DNA from: Hyphomicrobiales bacterium
GTDB lineage: Bacteria; Pseudomonadota; Alphaproteobacteria; Rhizobiales; Rhizobiaceae
Assembly (NCBI GenBank): GCA_900471525.1
Contig: UCEZ01000026.1
Location: 62,001 to 126,000, forward strand
Direction: 5' to 3'
DNA: 64,000 nt
The translations under genes were made by a program, and so were the position numbers. Below are positions 17,876-26,492 of this stretch, piece by piece. Each line of letters starts with the position of its first letter. The first letter of the stretch is position 1. The notes under the pieces are model-generated. The model made no database searches and had not been told where the DNA came from. It saw nothing but the letters and a program-made list of their open reading frames with translations.

Positions 17876-18178
17876 ATGTTTGGTCTACGCGTCGCCCCCG
17901 TGAACCGGGGAGTGCCTTTCGATATCTCGGTCAACGGGAAGTCCATCCCGGCATACCCTGGCGAAACGGTGGCCGGTGCGCTGCTGGCTGCCGGGATCAA
18001 CATTTTCAGAAAGACCTACGAGGGCGATCGGGGGCGGGGCCAGTTTTGCGGCATGGGCGTCTGTTATGATTGCCTGGTTGATATCGACGGACGGCATTCG
18101 CAACGAGCATGCATGACCGCTGCCGCACCCGGAATGATGATCGAGGTCCCAGCCGTCTTGAAGGAACCCGCGGAATGA
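17876..18178 (+). CDS. Small (2Fe-2S)-binding subunit (HcnA/opine-oxidase small-subunit type)
   Basis: A 100-residue ferredoxin-fold protein. The plant-type 2Fe-2S ligands are seen in RGQFCGMGVCYDC (about residues 58-70) and in the later RACMT (about 81). Such small subunits occur in heteromeric amine/opine dehydrogenases (HcnABC, octopine/nopaline oxidases, sarcosine oxidase alpha N-terminus), passing electrons from the flavoprotein. Its stop overlaps the start of the FAD subunit (ATGA), indicating one enzyme. Confidence 0.88.
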   Translation: MFGLRVAPVNRGVPFDISVNGKSIPAYPGETVAGALLAAGINIFRKTYEGDRGRGQFCGMGVCYDCLVDIDGRHSQRACMTAAAPGMMIEVPAVLKEPAE

Positions 18179-19587
18179 CGTCGCGCCAAAGCCCCCCCGT
18201 AAACGCGGATGTTGTCATCGTAGGTGCTGGCCCCGCTGGGCTTTCGGCAGCCGCGCTGCTTAGCAAGGCCGGCGTTAATGTCGTCTTGCTCGATGAGAAC
18301 GCCCGCCCCGGCGGGCAGTACTACCGGCAGAGCAGGTTGGGGGGATCCTTGCCGAAAGCCATTATCGGGCTATCGCAGATAGCTGGAAGGGATCTGATCG
18401 ACCGAATCGACCTCGCTCACGCTCAGATCTGCACCGACACCATGGTCTGGGGTGTGGAGAACGACAACACCCTGCTCTACAGCCAAGGCGGCCACGCCGG
18501 CCGTATCTCGTCGAAGGCGATCGTGCTCGCGACCGGCGCTCATGAACGCGTAATCCCCTTTCCGGGATGGACGCTCCCGGGCGTAATGACGGCTGGTGCG
18601 GCCCAGACCCTCTTGAAGGCTCAGGGCATTCTCCCCGGAAAGAATATCGTGATCGCGGGCACCGGTCCTTTCCTCTATCCCGTGTCGACACAAATGGCCG
18701 CCGCCGGCGCCAAGCTTGAGGCCATCTGCGAGCTGTCTCGCGACAGGTTCTGGCCCTTGCGCGTCCAGCAACCCTTCCGCCATCTCCATATCTACCGGGA
18801 GGCGATCAGTTATCTGGCAAAGATGCGACGTCTTGGCCTTCGTGTCTCGATGGGAACGACCGTTGTCGAAGCCTTGGGCGATACGGCGCTGCGCCAGGTG
18901 GTCGTCGCCGAGATCGACGGGGACCACCGGGAACTGCCGGGAACGCGCCGCACGATCGCCACGGACACCTTGCTGACCAGCTTCAGCTTCGTACCCAACG
19001 TTCAGGTCGCACGGCTCCTTGGATGTGACCTGCGTTGGGATCCGGTACAGCAGGCCCACTTCGTCAACGCGGACGCCCGTCTGCAGACGTCGCGCCAGGG
19101 CATATATCTCGCCGGCGAGATCGTGGGGATCGGTGGTCATCGCGTGGCAAAGGCAGAAGGAGTTTTCGCGGCGGCGAGCGTCCTTGAGGATCTGGGTTAT
19201 AAACTCGACCATGGAACTGCTGCTGCGCGGCAGGAGGCATGGCGAACCCGATCCGCGGGCCGGCAGTTCGCCGCCCACATGCTCAAGTCGTTCGCACTCA
19301 AGCCCGGTGTATTTAGCCTGGCAAAACCGGATACGATCGTCTGCCGCTGCGAGTCCGTTCCTCGCAGTGAAATCGACTATCACGCCAAGGTCTGGGAAGG
19401 CGCGCAACGTGCCGTCAAGCAATGCACCCGGGCGGGTATGGGCCGGTGCCAGGGCCGCATGTGTGGATTTGCCGTCGCCCAACTCGTTCGGCAGCATTCC
19501 AGTGCCCCGGACGAGATCCCGATGCCCGACACGGCTCGAATGCCAGTAAAGCCCCTGGTCCTCAGTGAGGCCGGGCACTTTGAATGA
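18175..19587 (+). CDS. FAD/NAD-binding oxidoreductase subunit (HcnB/OoxA-like) with BFD-type 2Fe-2S domain
   Basis: A 470-residue flavoprotein. The N-terminal dinucleotide fold starts VVIVGAGPAGLSAAALL (about 13-29) with ARPGGQYYRQ after it. A second nucleotide fold begins at NIVIAGTGPFLYPVSTQ (about 160). The C-terminus carries a BFD-like cluster domain with cysteines in VCRCES (about 388) and CTRAGMGRCQGRMCG (about 419-433). This is the layout of the HcnB/OoxA subunit. A frame opens earlier at 18109, but ATG 18175 overlaps the preceding stop and begins the family N-terminus. The third expected (DadA-like) subunit could be the protein at 29892-31094. Confidence 0.88.
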   Translation: MTSRQSPPVNADVVIVGAGPAGLSAAALLSKAGVNVVLLDENARPGGQYYRQSRLGGSLPKAIIGLSQIAGRDLIDRIDLAHAQICTDTMVWGVENDNTLLYSQGGHAGRISSKAIVLATGAHERVIPFPGWTLPGVMTAGAAQTLLKAQGILPGKNIVIAGTGPFLYPVSTQMAAAGAKLEAICELSRDRFWPLRVQQPFRHLHIYREAISYLAKMRRLGLRVSMGTTVVEALGDTALRQVVVAEIDGDHRELPGTRRTIATDTLLTSFSFVPNVQVARLLGCDLRWDPVQQAHFVNADARLQTSRQGIYLAGEIVGIGGHRVAKAEGVFAAASVLEDLGYKLDHGTAAARQEAWRTRSAGRQFAAHMLKSFALKPGVFSLAKPDTIVCRCESVPRSEIDYHAKVWEGAQRAVKQCTRAGMGRCQGRMCGFAVAQLVRQHSSAPDEIPMPDTARMPVKPLVLSEAGHFE

Positions 19588-19664
19588 GCCGAAACAAACC
19601 CGTGCGTGCGACGCGCGATTGGGCAAACCACGCCCCAGAATAGACATGCGTGAAGGGATTAGGT

Positions 19665-20516
19665 ATGAGTGCAATAGTACCCCATTTAACCGGGCATCAT
19701 CGTAATCACACAAGGCAAAAGCTGGTGGATTCTCAACTCGAAACGTCGCAGGCGGTAGCAACAAAGATGTTTGATTCTGCCAATCCTGGAAAAGCATCTC
19801 AAGTGATCGTCTCTCAGATTCGGGAGGCCGTTGATGCTGGCAAGCTCCGGGTTGGCGACCGCCTTCCGCAGGAAAAAGACCTAATAGATCAGTTCGGTTT
19901 CAGCCGTGCCGTGATCCGCGAGGCATTGCGAACCCTGGAAGCCGAAGGTTTGATACGTCTTGTTTCCGGAAGAAATGGCGGCGCCGAGATTTGTGAGCCG
20001 GATCCTCTGAAATTCGTCCCCGCGATCACCACTCTCATGCGGCTTCAGAACACCTCTATCGATCAGGTGCATGAAACTCTCGAGCACATCGAGCCTATCA
20101 TCGCCGAGTTGGCCACCGAGCGGCACACGCAGGACGATATCGATGCCCTTCAGGAATCGATCGACATCATGCTCCAAAACGCTTCCGATCGGGTGCTTTG
20201 CCAGACCCAGGCAAACCGTTTCCACGTTCTGCTGGCACGAGCGACCAAAAACCAGATGCTGATTTTCCTCAGCACGATGATACGGCAGGTGATCGTTCGA
20301 TTGGATTACCAGGGTGTCGGTGAGCGACCGATGAAGGTCGCCGAGGAGCATCAGCTGATCGTCGATGCGATCAAGAAGGGCGATGCCGCCGCTGCCCGTG
20401 CCGCGACGCTCGACCATGCGCATCAGTGCGAATTCGCGGTGCGCGCGTCGCAAACCGGCTACAAGCTGAGAAACGACGCAACGAGCGAGCAAATGACAAG
20501 GAACCTGCTTCGGTAA
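19665..20516 (+). CDS. GntR family regulator, FadR/FCD subfamily; candidate regulator of the whole cluster
   Basis: A 283-residue repressor-type protein. A winged helix (about residues 45-105) contains DRLPQEKDLIDQFGFSRAVIREALRTLEA-type FadR sequence. The C-terminal FCD domain has conserved polar residues in NRFHVLLARA (about 182), EEHQLIVDAI (about 226) and DHAHQ (about 247), the usual metal/ligand site. ATG 19665 is favoured over 19650 because GAAGGGA lies 8 bp upstream of it; 19770 is another option and would remove a long non-conserved leader. It sits centrally among units that share a TNGTATACNA-like palindrome, so it is the prime candidate for binding it. No copy is seen before its own start. 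Confidence 0.9.
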   Translation: MSAIVPHLTGHHRNHTRQKLVDSQLETSQAVATKMFDSANPGKASQVIVSQIREAVDAGKLRVGDRLPQEKDLIDQFGFSRAVIREALRTLEAEGLIRLVSGRNGGAEICEPDPLKFVPAITTLMRLQNTSIDQVHETLEHIEPIIAELATERHTQDDIDALQESIDIMLQNASDRVLCQTQANRFHVLLARATKNQMLIFLSTMIRQVIVRLDYQGVGERPMKVAEEHQLIVDAIKKGDAAAARAATLDHAHQCEFAVRASQTGYKLRNDATSEQMTRNLLR

Positions 20517-20537
20517 CCCGCAACGGGTTCCCGAAGC
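20507..20537. terminator. Bidirectional stem-loop at the end of the gntR gene
   Basis: GCTTCGGTAACCCG at 20507-20520 pairs with CGGGTTCCCGAAGC at 20524-20537 with one mismatch and a 3-nt loop. It overlaps the gntR stop codon and lies just before the 3' end of the convergent MaoC gene. Confidence 0.7.
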
Positions 20538-20549
20538 CAGTAGCTCCGT

Positions 20550-21050
20550 CTACGCCAGGAATTTGCGGTTGATTGCCTCGATCACGAGTGCCGGGCGTTC
20601 CTGCCCCTCGACCTCGACCGTCTCGCTGAACTGCAGTTCGAGAACATCCGGCTTTACCATCCTTGCATCTGCAAGGGTCTGGCGGAGGCGGATTCTCGCA
20701 CCCACGGGAACAGGCGAGACGAACCGTACTTTATTATATCCGTAGAGGACGCCCATTTTTGCGTTCACCTCGATGCGCGTTCCCCGCAAACCCTCGCGCA
20801 GTGTCGAGACCAGGGAGAGCGTAAGCGCGCCATGGGCGATCGTTCCGCCGAAGGCGCTCTCTCTTGCGGCCCGCGCGGGGTCGCAATGGATCCATTGAAA
20901 ATCTCCCACGACAGCGGCGAAGGCGTCAACGCGCGACTGCTCGATCAGCAGCCACTCGCTTATGCCCAACTCCTTGCCGATGGCAGCGAGAACGTCTTCG
21001 ACGGTCGATAAGATCAGGGTTTCCATTGCGTACCCGCCTTCTTTTCCCAT
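20550..21050 (-). CDS. MaoC family acyl dehydratase (intact)
   Basis: A 166-residue hot-dog-fold dehydratase. The hydratase motif is complete: VGDFQWIHCDPARA, followed by FGGTIAHGALTLSL (about residues 50-85), with Asp and His in place. GYNKVRFVSPVPVGARIR is the typical second half. It would hydrate an enoyl-CoA or dehydrate a hydroxyacyl-CoA. ATG 21050 shares one base with the stop of the aminotransferase gene (TAATG), arguing for coupling; ATG 21026 is an alternative that fits family N-termini. Last gene of the minus-strand unit starting at 28134. Confidence 0.88.
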   Translation of the reverse strand: MGKEGGYAMETLILSTVEDVLAAIGKELGISEWLLIEQSRVDAFAAVVGDFQWIHCDPARAARESAFGGTIAHGALTLSLVSTLREGLRGTRIEVNAKMGVLYGYNKVRFVSPVPVGARIRLRQTLADARMVKPDVLELQFSETVEVEGQERPALVIEAINRKFLA

Positions 21051-21964
21051 TACACTGCTGTTAGCCATTCGTGATTGGCGTTCGTACGGCCGAACGCCAG
21101 ATCGAAATAGGCGGCCTGCAGCGCCCGGGTGACCACGCCTGGCGCGCCCGCCCCGATGGCATCGCCATCAACGTTGATGATCGGCGTGATCTCGGCGCCC
21201 GTTCCACAGAAAAATGCCTCGCTCGCGTCGAAGAATTCACTGCGATCGACATCCCGTTCCTGCACCTCCACGCCCTGTTCGCGCAGGAGGTGAATAACAG
21301 TATCGCGGGTAATGCTCTCCAGAATGTCGCTGGTGACCGACGGCGTTACAGCCACGCCATTGCGGATTATGAACAGGCACATGCCCTGCCCTTCCGAGAG
21401 CTTACCGCGACTGTTCAAAAGAATGGCAGCGTCATAGCCATCCTTGGCGGCTTGGATGCCGGCATAACGGGAGTTGTTGTAGTTGGCGTTCGCCTTGGCT
21501 CTCGCAGGCATGACATTGTCGGCGATCCGTTGCCAGGAGGAGATCTGGGCGCGGCAGCCGACCTCGACCTTTTTCGGGGTCTCACGCGGTATGGCTGTTA
21601 CAAAGGTGCCGAGAGGTTCCTGCGCCGAGCTTTCCCCATAGCCGGAAACATAGACGGTTGGGCGAATGTGGACCGAACTGCGGAACGCATTTTTGCGCAT
21701 GAGCTCGATCGTTGCCTCCATCATCGTCTCGGCGGGGATGATCTGATTGAAACGCATGATCCGCTGACTGAGTTCGAGCCGGCGCATATGCTCCTCGAGG
21801 CGGAAGAGATACATGGTCGCATTTTCAGCGTTCCAATAGCCTCGGATACCTTCGAAGACAGCCGCACCGTACTTCACCGCCGGCGAGAACACGTGGATCT
21901 TGGCGTCATTCCAGGCGACAAATTCTCCATCGAGATAGATAAGCAAATCAGAATAGTCGGACAT
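21050..21964 (-). CDS. Branched-chain amino-acid aminotransferase-like (PLP fold type IV)
   Basis: A 304-residue class IV aminotransferase of IlvE length. Visible signatures: YLDGEFVAWNDAKIHVFSPA at the start, GAAVFEGIRGYW near residues 33-44, the PLP-lysine segment RAKANANYNNSR near 154-165, and GKLSEGQGMCLFII near 193. It moves an amino group between a hydrophobic amino acid and 2-oxoglutarate, or acts on a related amine. In the context of a degradative cluster it more likely removes an amino group from an intermediate than serves biosynthesis. It lies 13 bp downstream of the SDR gene. Confidence 0.88.
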   Translation of the reverse strand: MSDYSDLLIYLDGEFVAWNDAKIHVFSPAVKYGAAVFEGIRGYWNAENATMYLFRLEEHMRRLELSQRIMRFNQIIPAETMMEATIELMRKNAFRSSVHIRPTVYVSGYGESSAQEPLGTFVTAIPRETPKKVEVGCRAQISSWQRIADNVMPARAKANANYNNSRYAGIQAAKDGYDAAILLNSRGKLSEGQGMCLFIIRNGVAVTPSVTSDILESITRDTVIHLLREQGVEVQERDVDRSEFFDASEAFFCGTGAEITPIINVDGDAIGAGAPGVVTRALQAAYFDLAFGRTNANHEWLTAV

Positions 21965-21976
21965 AGCGGATTGATC

Positions 21977-22762
21977 CTATTTCTCTTCGACGGGAAGGGT
22001 GTAGTTGAGACCTGATCGACCTCCGTCGATGTAGAGGGTCTCACCCGTAATGTAGTTGGCGTCCTCGCTGGCCAGGAACAGAACGACGTTCGCAACGTCG
22101 CGACCTTCGCCAAAACGCATCAATGGAATCCGGGACAGGACCTCGCGGCGCTTCTCGACATCCTTGAGGAGGTTGTCCTTGTTCAGCTCCGTATAGATCG
22201 TACCCGGACCGACTGCATTGACCCGAATGCCGTGGGGCGCAAGCGACAACGACATCGCAGTCGTAAGCGCTGAAATACCCCCTTTCGATGCCGCGTAAGG
22301 GGCAATCGTCGGCATTGTCATGCGAACAGAAGAGGAAGACATGTTGATGATTGCTCCGCCCTCCCCCTGTTCAGCCATGTGCCGGGCAACCTTCTGCCCC
22401 ACGAGGAACATCGACTTCAGATTGACGCGGATAACATCGTCCCAATCTTCCTCGGTGAGATCGAGGAAGTCTGCTCGGCGGGTAATACCGGCGTTTGAAA
22501 ACAGCACGTCGATGCCGCCGAAATCTTTGATGACGTGGTCGATGCTACTGTCCACCGCCACCTTCGTGCCGACATCACACTCATAGAAGCGGCAGACAAC
22601 GCCGTATTTCTCGGCGATTTCGCCGGCTGCCGCCTCGCCACGGTCGACAAGCACGTCAAGAATGGCGACATTCGCGCCTTCCTCCGCGAAGCGTTCGGCG
22701 CAGGCGCGTCCGATCGAACGCGCCCCGCCCGTGATAACAACACGCTTTCCCTTCATACGCAT
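21977..22762 (-). CDS. Short-chain dehydrogenase/reductase (classical SDR)
   Basis: A 261-residue SDR: VVITGGARSIGRACAE cofactor motif near residue 8, FSNAG near 87 (NNAG-type), Ser in INMSSSSVRMT near 140 and YAASKGG near 156, then NAVGPGTIYTEL. The C-terminus YITGETLYIDGG is typical of FabG-like enzymes. ATG 22762 has AAGGGTGG five bases upstream; 22771 and 22756 are the other in-frame ATGs. It lies in a tight minus-strand operon between the ThDP enzyme and the aminotransferase. Substrate unknown, presumably a hydroxy/oxo intermediate of the same pathway. Confidence 0.88.
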   Translation of the reverse strand: MRMKGKRVVITGGARSIGRACAERFAEEGANVAILDVLVDRGEAAAGEIAEKYGVVCRFYECDVGTKVAVDSSIDHVIKDFGGIDVLFSNAGITRRADFLDLTEEDWDDVIRVNLKSMFLVGQKVARHMAEQGEGGAIINMSSSSVRMTMPTIAPYAASKGGISALTTAMSLSLAPHGIRVNAVGPGTIYTELNKDNLLKDVEKRREVLSRIPLMRFGEGRDVANVVLFLASEDANYITGETLYIDGGRSGLNYTLPVEEK

Positions 22763-22773
22763 TCCATCCACCC

Positions 22774-24384
22774 TTAAAGCTCACGCAAAGCGTTGAACTG
22801 ATCGACGTAGCATGAGCCATCGATGCGCACCGCGATCACGGTCGTGTTGCCTGACTTCACGGCCGCCTGCAGGGCATCGGTAAGCTGACCCTCGGTCTCG
22901 ACGGCGACGCCATCGGCGCCGAAGCCCTGGGCCAAGCTCACCCAGTCCAGCCCGCCAAGCTCGATGCCGAACCGCGGAATCTTCTTCAGCTCCTGCTTGA
23001 TACGGATCAGCGCGATCTCCCGGTCATCGAAGACCAGGACGATGATCGGAAGCTTCTCCTTCACGGCGGTATGCAGGTCACCGACGGCCATCAGGAAACC
23101 GCCATCGCCGGCAAACGCGATGACAGGACGGTTCGGATGGGCGAGGCGTGCGGCGAGAGCGCCTGGGATCGCGTAGCCCATCGTTCCAAGGCCGTTGGAG
23201 GTCAGGAACTCCCGCGGCCCGTACGATTCCCATTTCTGGACGACGAGCAGGCGGCTTGCGCCCGCGTCGCAGGTCGCGATCGTATCGCGCGGTAGCGCGG
23301 CGCGGGCAATCTCCACGGCGCGGTGCGGTGAAAGGCCCTTCGTCGGAACGTTCAGCGCATCGACAACCGCCGTCCGGAACTTGCTCGCAGCCTTTTCGCC
23401 CCACTCACCCTGGCCGCCGATCCCTGCGCGCAGCCCCTGGAGCAGGCCATTGATTTCCCCAAGAATCTCGAGCGTGGCCGGAACCAATGCATCAAGCGTC
23501 GGGGTATTGGCTAGGCTCAAAAGGGGCGTTCTGTAGGGCCATGGTTTCGGCTGAAGCTCAACCGCGTCCAGTCCAACGGTGATGATCAAGTCGGCCTGAC
23601 TGACCAGATCGCGCTCGATGAGACCACCGATGATGCAACCGGCGCGCAAGGGATGGTCCTCTGGAATGACGCCCTTGCACTTGGAGGTCGTCAGGACAGG
23701 GGCGCCTAGCGCCTCGGCGAAGCCAACCAACTCCGCTGAAGCCCCATCCCACAGGACGCCAAGACCCGCGAGAAGAATCGGACGCTTCGCGCTTCGTATC
23801 ATTTTCAGCGCCGGAGCGAGTGACTCTTCCCGGGGCACGGTAGAAAGGGTGTTCTGACGCAATTCGGGCGGATTGGCCATCAGCGGCGCCTCCGCTGTGG
23901 TTTCGGTCGCGGGAACATCGATATGGACCGGTCCCGGGGTCGGTGCAGTCGCGGTCCGCAATGCACGGCGTATCTGTTGCTGCGCACCCTTGGCGTAGAG
24001 CGTCGTGCTCCATTTCGTGATCGGCTCATAGATCTGCCGATGGTTTATCACCTGGCGCTGGCCCGTTTCGAGCGTGGTACCGGGATACTGGTCGGTGAGT
24101 GCGATCAGCGGCGCCCGATCGAGCCACGCATAGGCGATACCATTCACCATATTGGTCGCGCCTGGACCGCGCGTGGAGGTGCAGACGCCCGGGCTTCCGG
24201 TGATTTCTCCCCAGGTCGCGGCAAGGATCGCGCCAGCAGTTTCCTGTTTCATCAGGATGTAGCGCATGTCACGCTTGCTTGCCGCATCCATCAGTTCGAC
24301 GGTCTCGCCGCCGGGGTGGCCAACGATAAAAGGCGTTCCGCTTTCCTTGAAAGCATCAACCATGACTTCGACGGTGCTAGCCAT
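22774..24384 (-). CDS. Thiamine-diphosphate-dependent enzyme, acetolactate synthase-like
   Basis: A 536-residue ThDP enzyme of the acetohydroxyacid synthase/benzoylformate decarboxylase superfamily. The N-terminal pyrimidine-binding domain has the catalytic Glu in MKQETAGAI (about residue 48) and GVCTSTRGPGATNMVNGIA (about 65-83). The C-terminal domain has the ThDP motif AFAGDGGFLMAVGDLHTA (about 427-444), in which the second Asn of the consensus lies in a DDRE segment. The start shares a base with the HyuA stop (TAATG), so it belongs to the hyu operon. It could decarboxylate or ligate a 2-oxoacid, for instance that made by the aminotransferase. The exact reaction is not predictable. Confidence 0.87.
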   Translation of the reverse strand: MASTVEVMVDAFKESGTPFIVGHPGGETVELMDAASKRDMRYILMKQETAGAILAATWGEITGSPGVCTSTRGPGATNMVNGIAYAWLDRAPLIALTDQYPGTTLETGQRQVINHRQIYEPITKWSTTLYAKGAQQQIRRALRTATAPTPGPVHIDVPATETTAEAPLMANPPELRQNTLSTVPREESLAPALKMIRSAKRPILLAGLGVLWDGASAELVGFAEALGAPVLTTSKCKGVIPEDHPLRAGCIIGGLIERDLVSQADLIITVGLDAVELQPKPWPYRTPLLSLANTPTLDALVPATLEILGEINGLLQGLRAGIGGQGEWGEKAASKFRTAVVDALNVPTKGLSPHRAVEIARAALPRDTIATCDAGASRLLVVQKWESYGPREFLTSNGLGTMGYAIPGALAARLAHPNRPVIAFAGDGGFLMAVGDLHTAVKEKLPIIVLVFDDREIALIRIKQELKKIPRFGIELGGLDWVSLAQGFGADGVAVETEGQLTDALQAAVKSGNTTVIAVRIDGSCYVDQFNALREL

Positions 24385-26492
24385 TAGACGAGTTCTCCTC
24401 TGCCATCTTCGATTTCCACGATCAGGTTCAGATACTGATCGACTTTGATTGTCGTGTCGGGCCCCATAACGGCGGTGGATTCCCGCTCCTCGATTACCGC
24501 TGGTCCCTGGATCGTCGTACCAGCGGACAACCCGTACCGGTTATAGACATTGGCCTCAACGAAGCCGGATTGGGCGAAATAGACACGCCTTTTGCCCTTC
24601 AGAGCCTCGCGGCGATCGATCTGCTGACCCTCGAAATGCAGCTTGACTTCGGGCCGCGGGCAGCTGGCCACCAGCCTCCATGACACGATCTCTACGGGAA
24701 CGTCGGTGATGTGACGGCCAAAGAGAAGCTTGTACTTTTCCTCGAAGCTCTGCCTGAGGGCATAGCGAAAATCGGTTTTCAGAAAGTTTGCCGGCAGCTC
24801 GACTTCGACGTCGAAACCCTGGCCGCGATAGCGAATATCGACGGATGACTTCATCACGATGCCATCGCGATCGGCTCCACCCGCGATCAACTGCGCGACA
24901 GCGGTCTCACTCATCTGATCGTACATCACACGGGCGGCTTCCGGGGTCGCCTGATCCAGGAGCACGATCTGGCTGCGCACATCGTTGACCGCGGGTGCTG
25001 CGAGCAGGAATCCCAACGCCGAGCTCACTCCCGCTCCGAAGGGAATGATCAGACGACCAATCTTGAGTTCCTTCGCCAAACCGTAGGCATGAACGGGACC
25101 GGCGCCACCTGTTGCGATCAGCGTATACTTTCGCGGATCGCGGCCCTTTTCGGCGATGTAACGCCGCGTGGCAGCGGCCATGTTGTTGTTGACGACCGCA
25201 TGGATGCCGGCGGCAGCCTCCATCATGGTCAAACCACTATCATCGGCAAGTTTGATTTTGAGAGCCCCCTCAACTGCACTGGTATCGAGTTCCAACTCGC
25301 CGCCCAGGAAGTATTCTGGGGAAAGATAACCCAACATAAGGTCGGCATCCGTCACCGTGGGGTCCTCACCACCCTTGCGGTAACAGACCGGCCCCGGCTC
25401 CGAGCTCGCACTGTCTGGCCCGACTTTCAGCAGGCCCATTCGATCAAGCCGCGCGATCGATCCGCCGCCAGCACCGATCTCGATCAGGTCGATCACCGGC
25501 ACCTTGAGGGGGATGCCTGAACCCTGGCGGAAACGGCGAACGCGCCCGGCTTCGAACGTCTGCGAATGTTCCGGTTGGCCGTTCTCGATAAGGCACATCT
25601 TGGCTGTCGTTCCACCCATGTCGAATGCGACGGCATGGGCGGTATCGCTGAGACCTGCGTAGTGCGCTCCAGAGATCGCGCCGGCGGCCGGCCCTGATTC
25701 TATCATCTGGATCGGCGCGTTCTCGGCGACACTCAGCGCGGCCGTACCTCCGTTGGAGAGCATGACACTCAACGTGCCCCCGAACCCGAGTTCCAGGAGT
25801 TTATGGCGAAGGAGGGTAATGTATCGCCGCATTTTTGGAAGGACATAGGCGTTGGCCGTCGCGGTGCAGGTCCGCTCGTACTCACGGATCTCGGGAGCTA
25901 CACCGACCGACGTCGTTACAGGAATCTGGGGATGGGCGCGCGCGATCAGCTCGGCGGCACGCAGTTCGTGAAGCGGATTTGCGAAAGCGTTCAGGAAGCT
26001 TACGGCAATCGCTTCGGCACCGCCATCCACGAGCCGCGCGGCCGATTCCAGAACCTCGTTTTCGTTCAGGGGCTCGAGAACCTCGCCTTTCGCCGACATG
26101 CGCTCCGTGACTGTCAGGCGCAACGGTCTGGGAACGATGGGCTCGGGCTTCTCCATGAAAAGGTCATAGAGATCGTAGCGCATTTCGTGCCCGACCTCGA
26201 GCACGTCACGGAAGCCCTTTGTCGTCACAAGCCCGACGCACGAACCGTTTCGTTCTATGAGCGTGTTCGTCACCAGTGTCGTTCCATGGACGATGCCATC
26301 GACCTGATCGATGGTCAGGCCCGCTTCCCGCACGATCCTCTCGACGCCTTCGCAGATAGCTTGGGAAGGATCCTGGTGCGTTGTGAGCTGCTTCCCGGTG
26401 AAGATCACCCCTCGCCTATCATCCACAAGGACCAGGTCCGTAAATGTCCCACCGACATCAACGCCGATTCTGACACGAAGATTAGCGCTCAT
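24384..26492 (-). CDS. hyuA: HyuA: hydantoinase/oxoprolinase family subunit A
   Basis: A 702-residue ATP-dependent ring-opening subunit. The actin-like ATPase start RIGVDVGGTFTDLVLVD is at residues 7-23, followed by GIVHGTTLVTNTLIER near 70-85, AFDMGGTTAKMCLIE near 290 and EIGAGGGSIA near 345. The open frame reaches to 26630, but ATG 26492 is preceded by GGGGT and overlaps the hyuB stop by 11 bp. Together with HyuB it would hydrolyse a 5-membered cyclic amide (hydantoin, oxoproline or N-methylhydantoin type) or carboxylate a ketone, as in acetone carboxylase relatives. Confidence 0.88.
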   Translation of the reverse strand: MSANLRVRIGVDVGGTFTDLVLVDDRRGVIFTGKQLTTHQDPSQAICEGVERIVREAGLTIDQVDGIVHGTTLVTNTLIERNGSCVGLVTTKGFRDVLEVGHEMRYDLYDLFMEKPEPIVPRPLRLTVTERMSAKGEVLEPLNENEVLESAARLVDGGAEAIAVSFLNAFANPLHELRAAELIARAHPQIPVTTSVGVAPEIREYERTCTATANAYVLPKMRRYITLLRHKLLELGFGGTLSVMLSNGGTAALSVAENAPIQMIESGPAAGAISGAHYAGLSDTAHAVAFDMGGTTAKMCLIENGQPEHSQTFEAGRVRRFRQGSGIPLKVPVIDLIEIGAGGGSIARLDRMGLLKVGPDSASSEPGPVCYRKGGEDPTVTDADLMLGYLSPEYFLGGELELDTSAVEGALKIKLADDSGLTMMEAAAGIHAVVNNNMAAATRRYIAEKGRDPRKYTLIATGGAGPVHAYGLAKELKIGRLIIPFGAGVSSALGFLLAAPAVNDVRSQIVLLDQATPEAARVMYDQMSETAVAQLIAGGADRDGIVMKSSVDIRYRGQGFDVEVELPANFLKTDFRYALRQSFEEKYKLLFGRHITDVPVEIVSWRLVASCPRPEVKLHFEGQQIDRREALKGKRRVYFAQSGFVEANVYNRYGLSAGTTIQGPAVIEERESTAVMGPDTTIKVDQYLNLIVEIEDGRGELV

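Noticed and set aside
18370..19797. 475-codon open frame on the minus strand
   Set aside because: It lies opposite the flavoprotein gene, has no recognisable motif, and is a typical shadow frame in GC-rich DNA.
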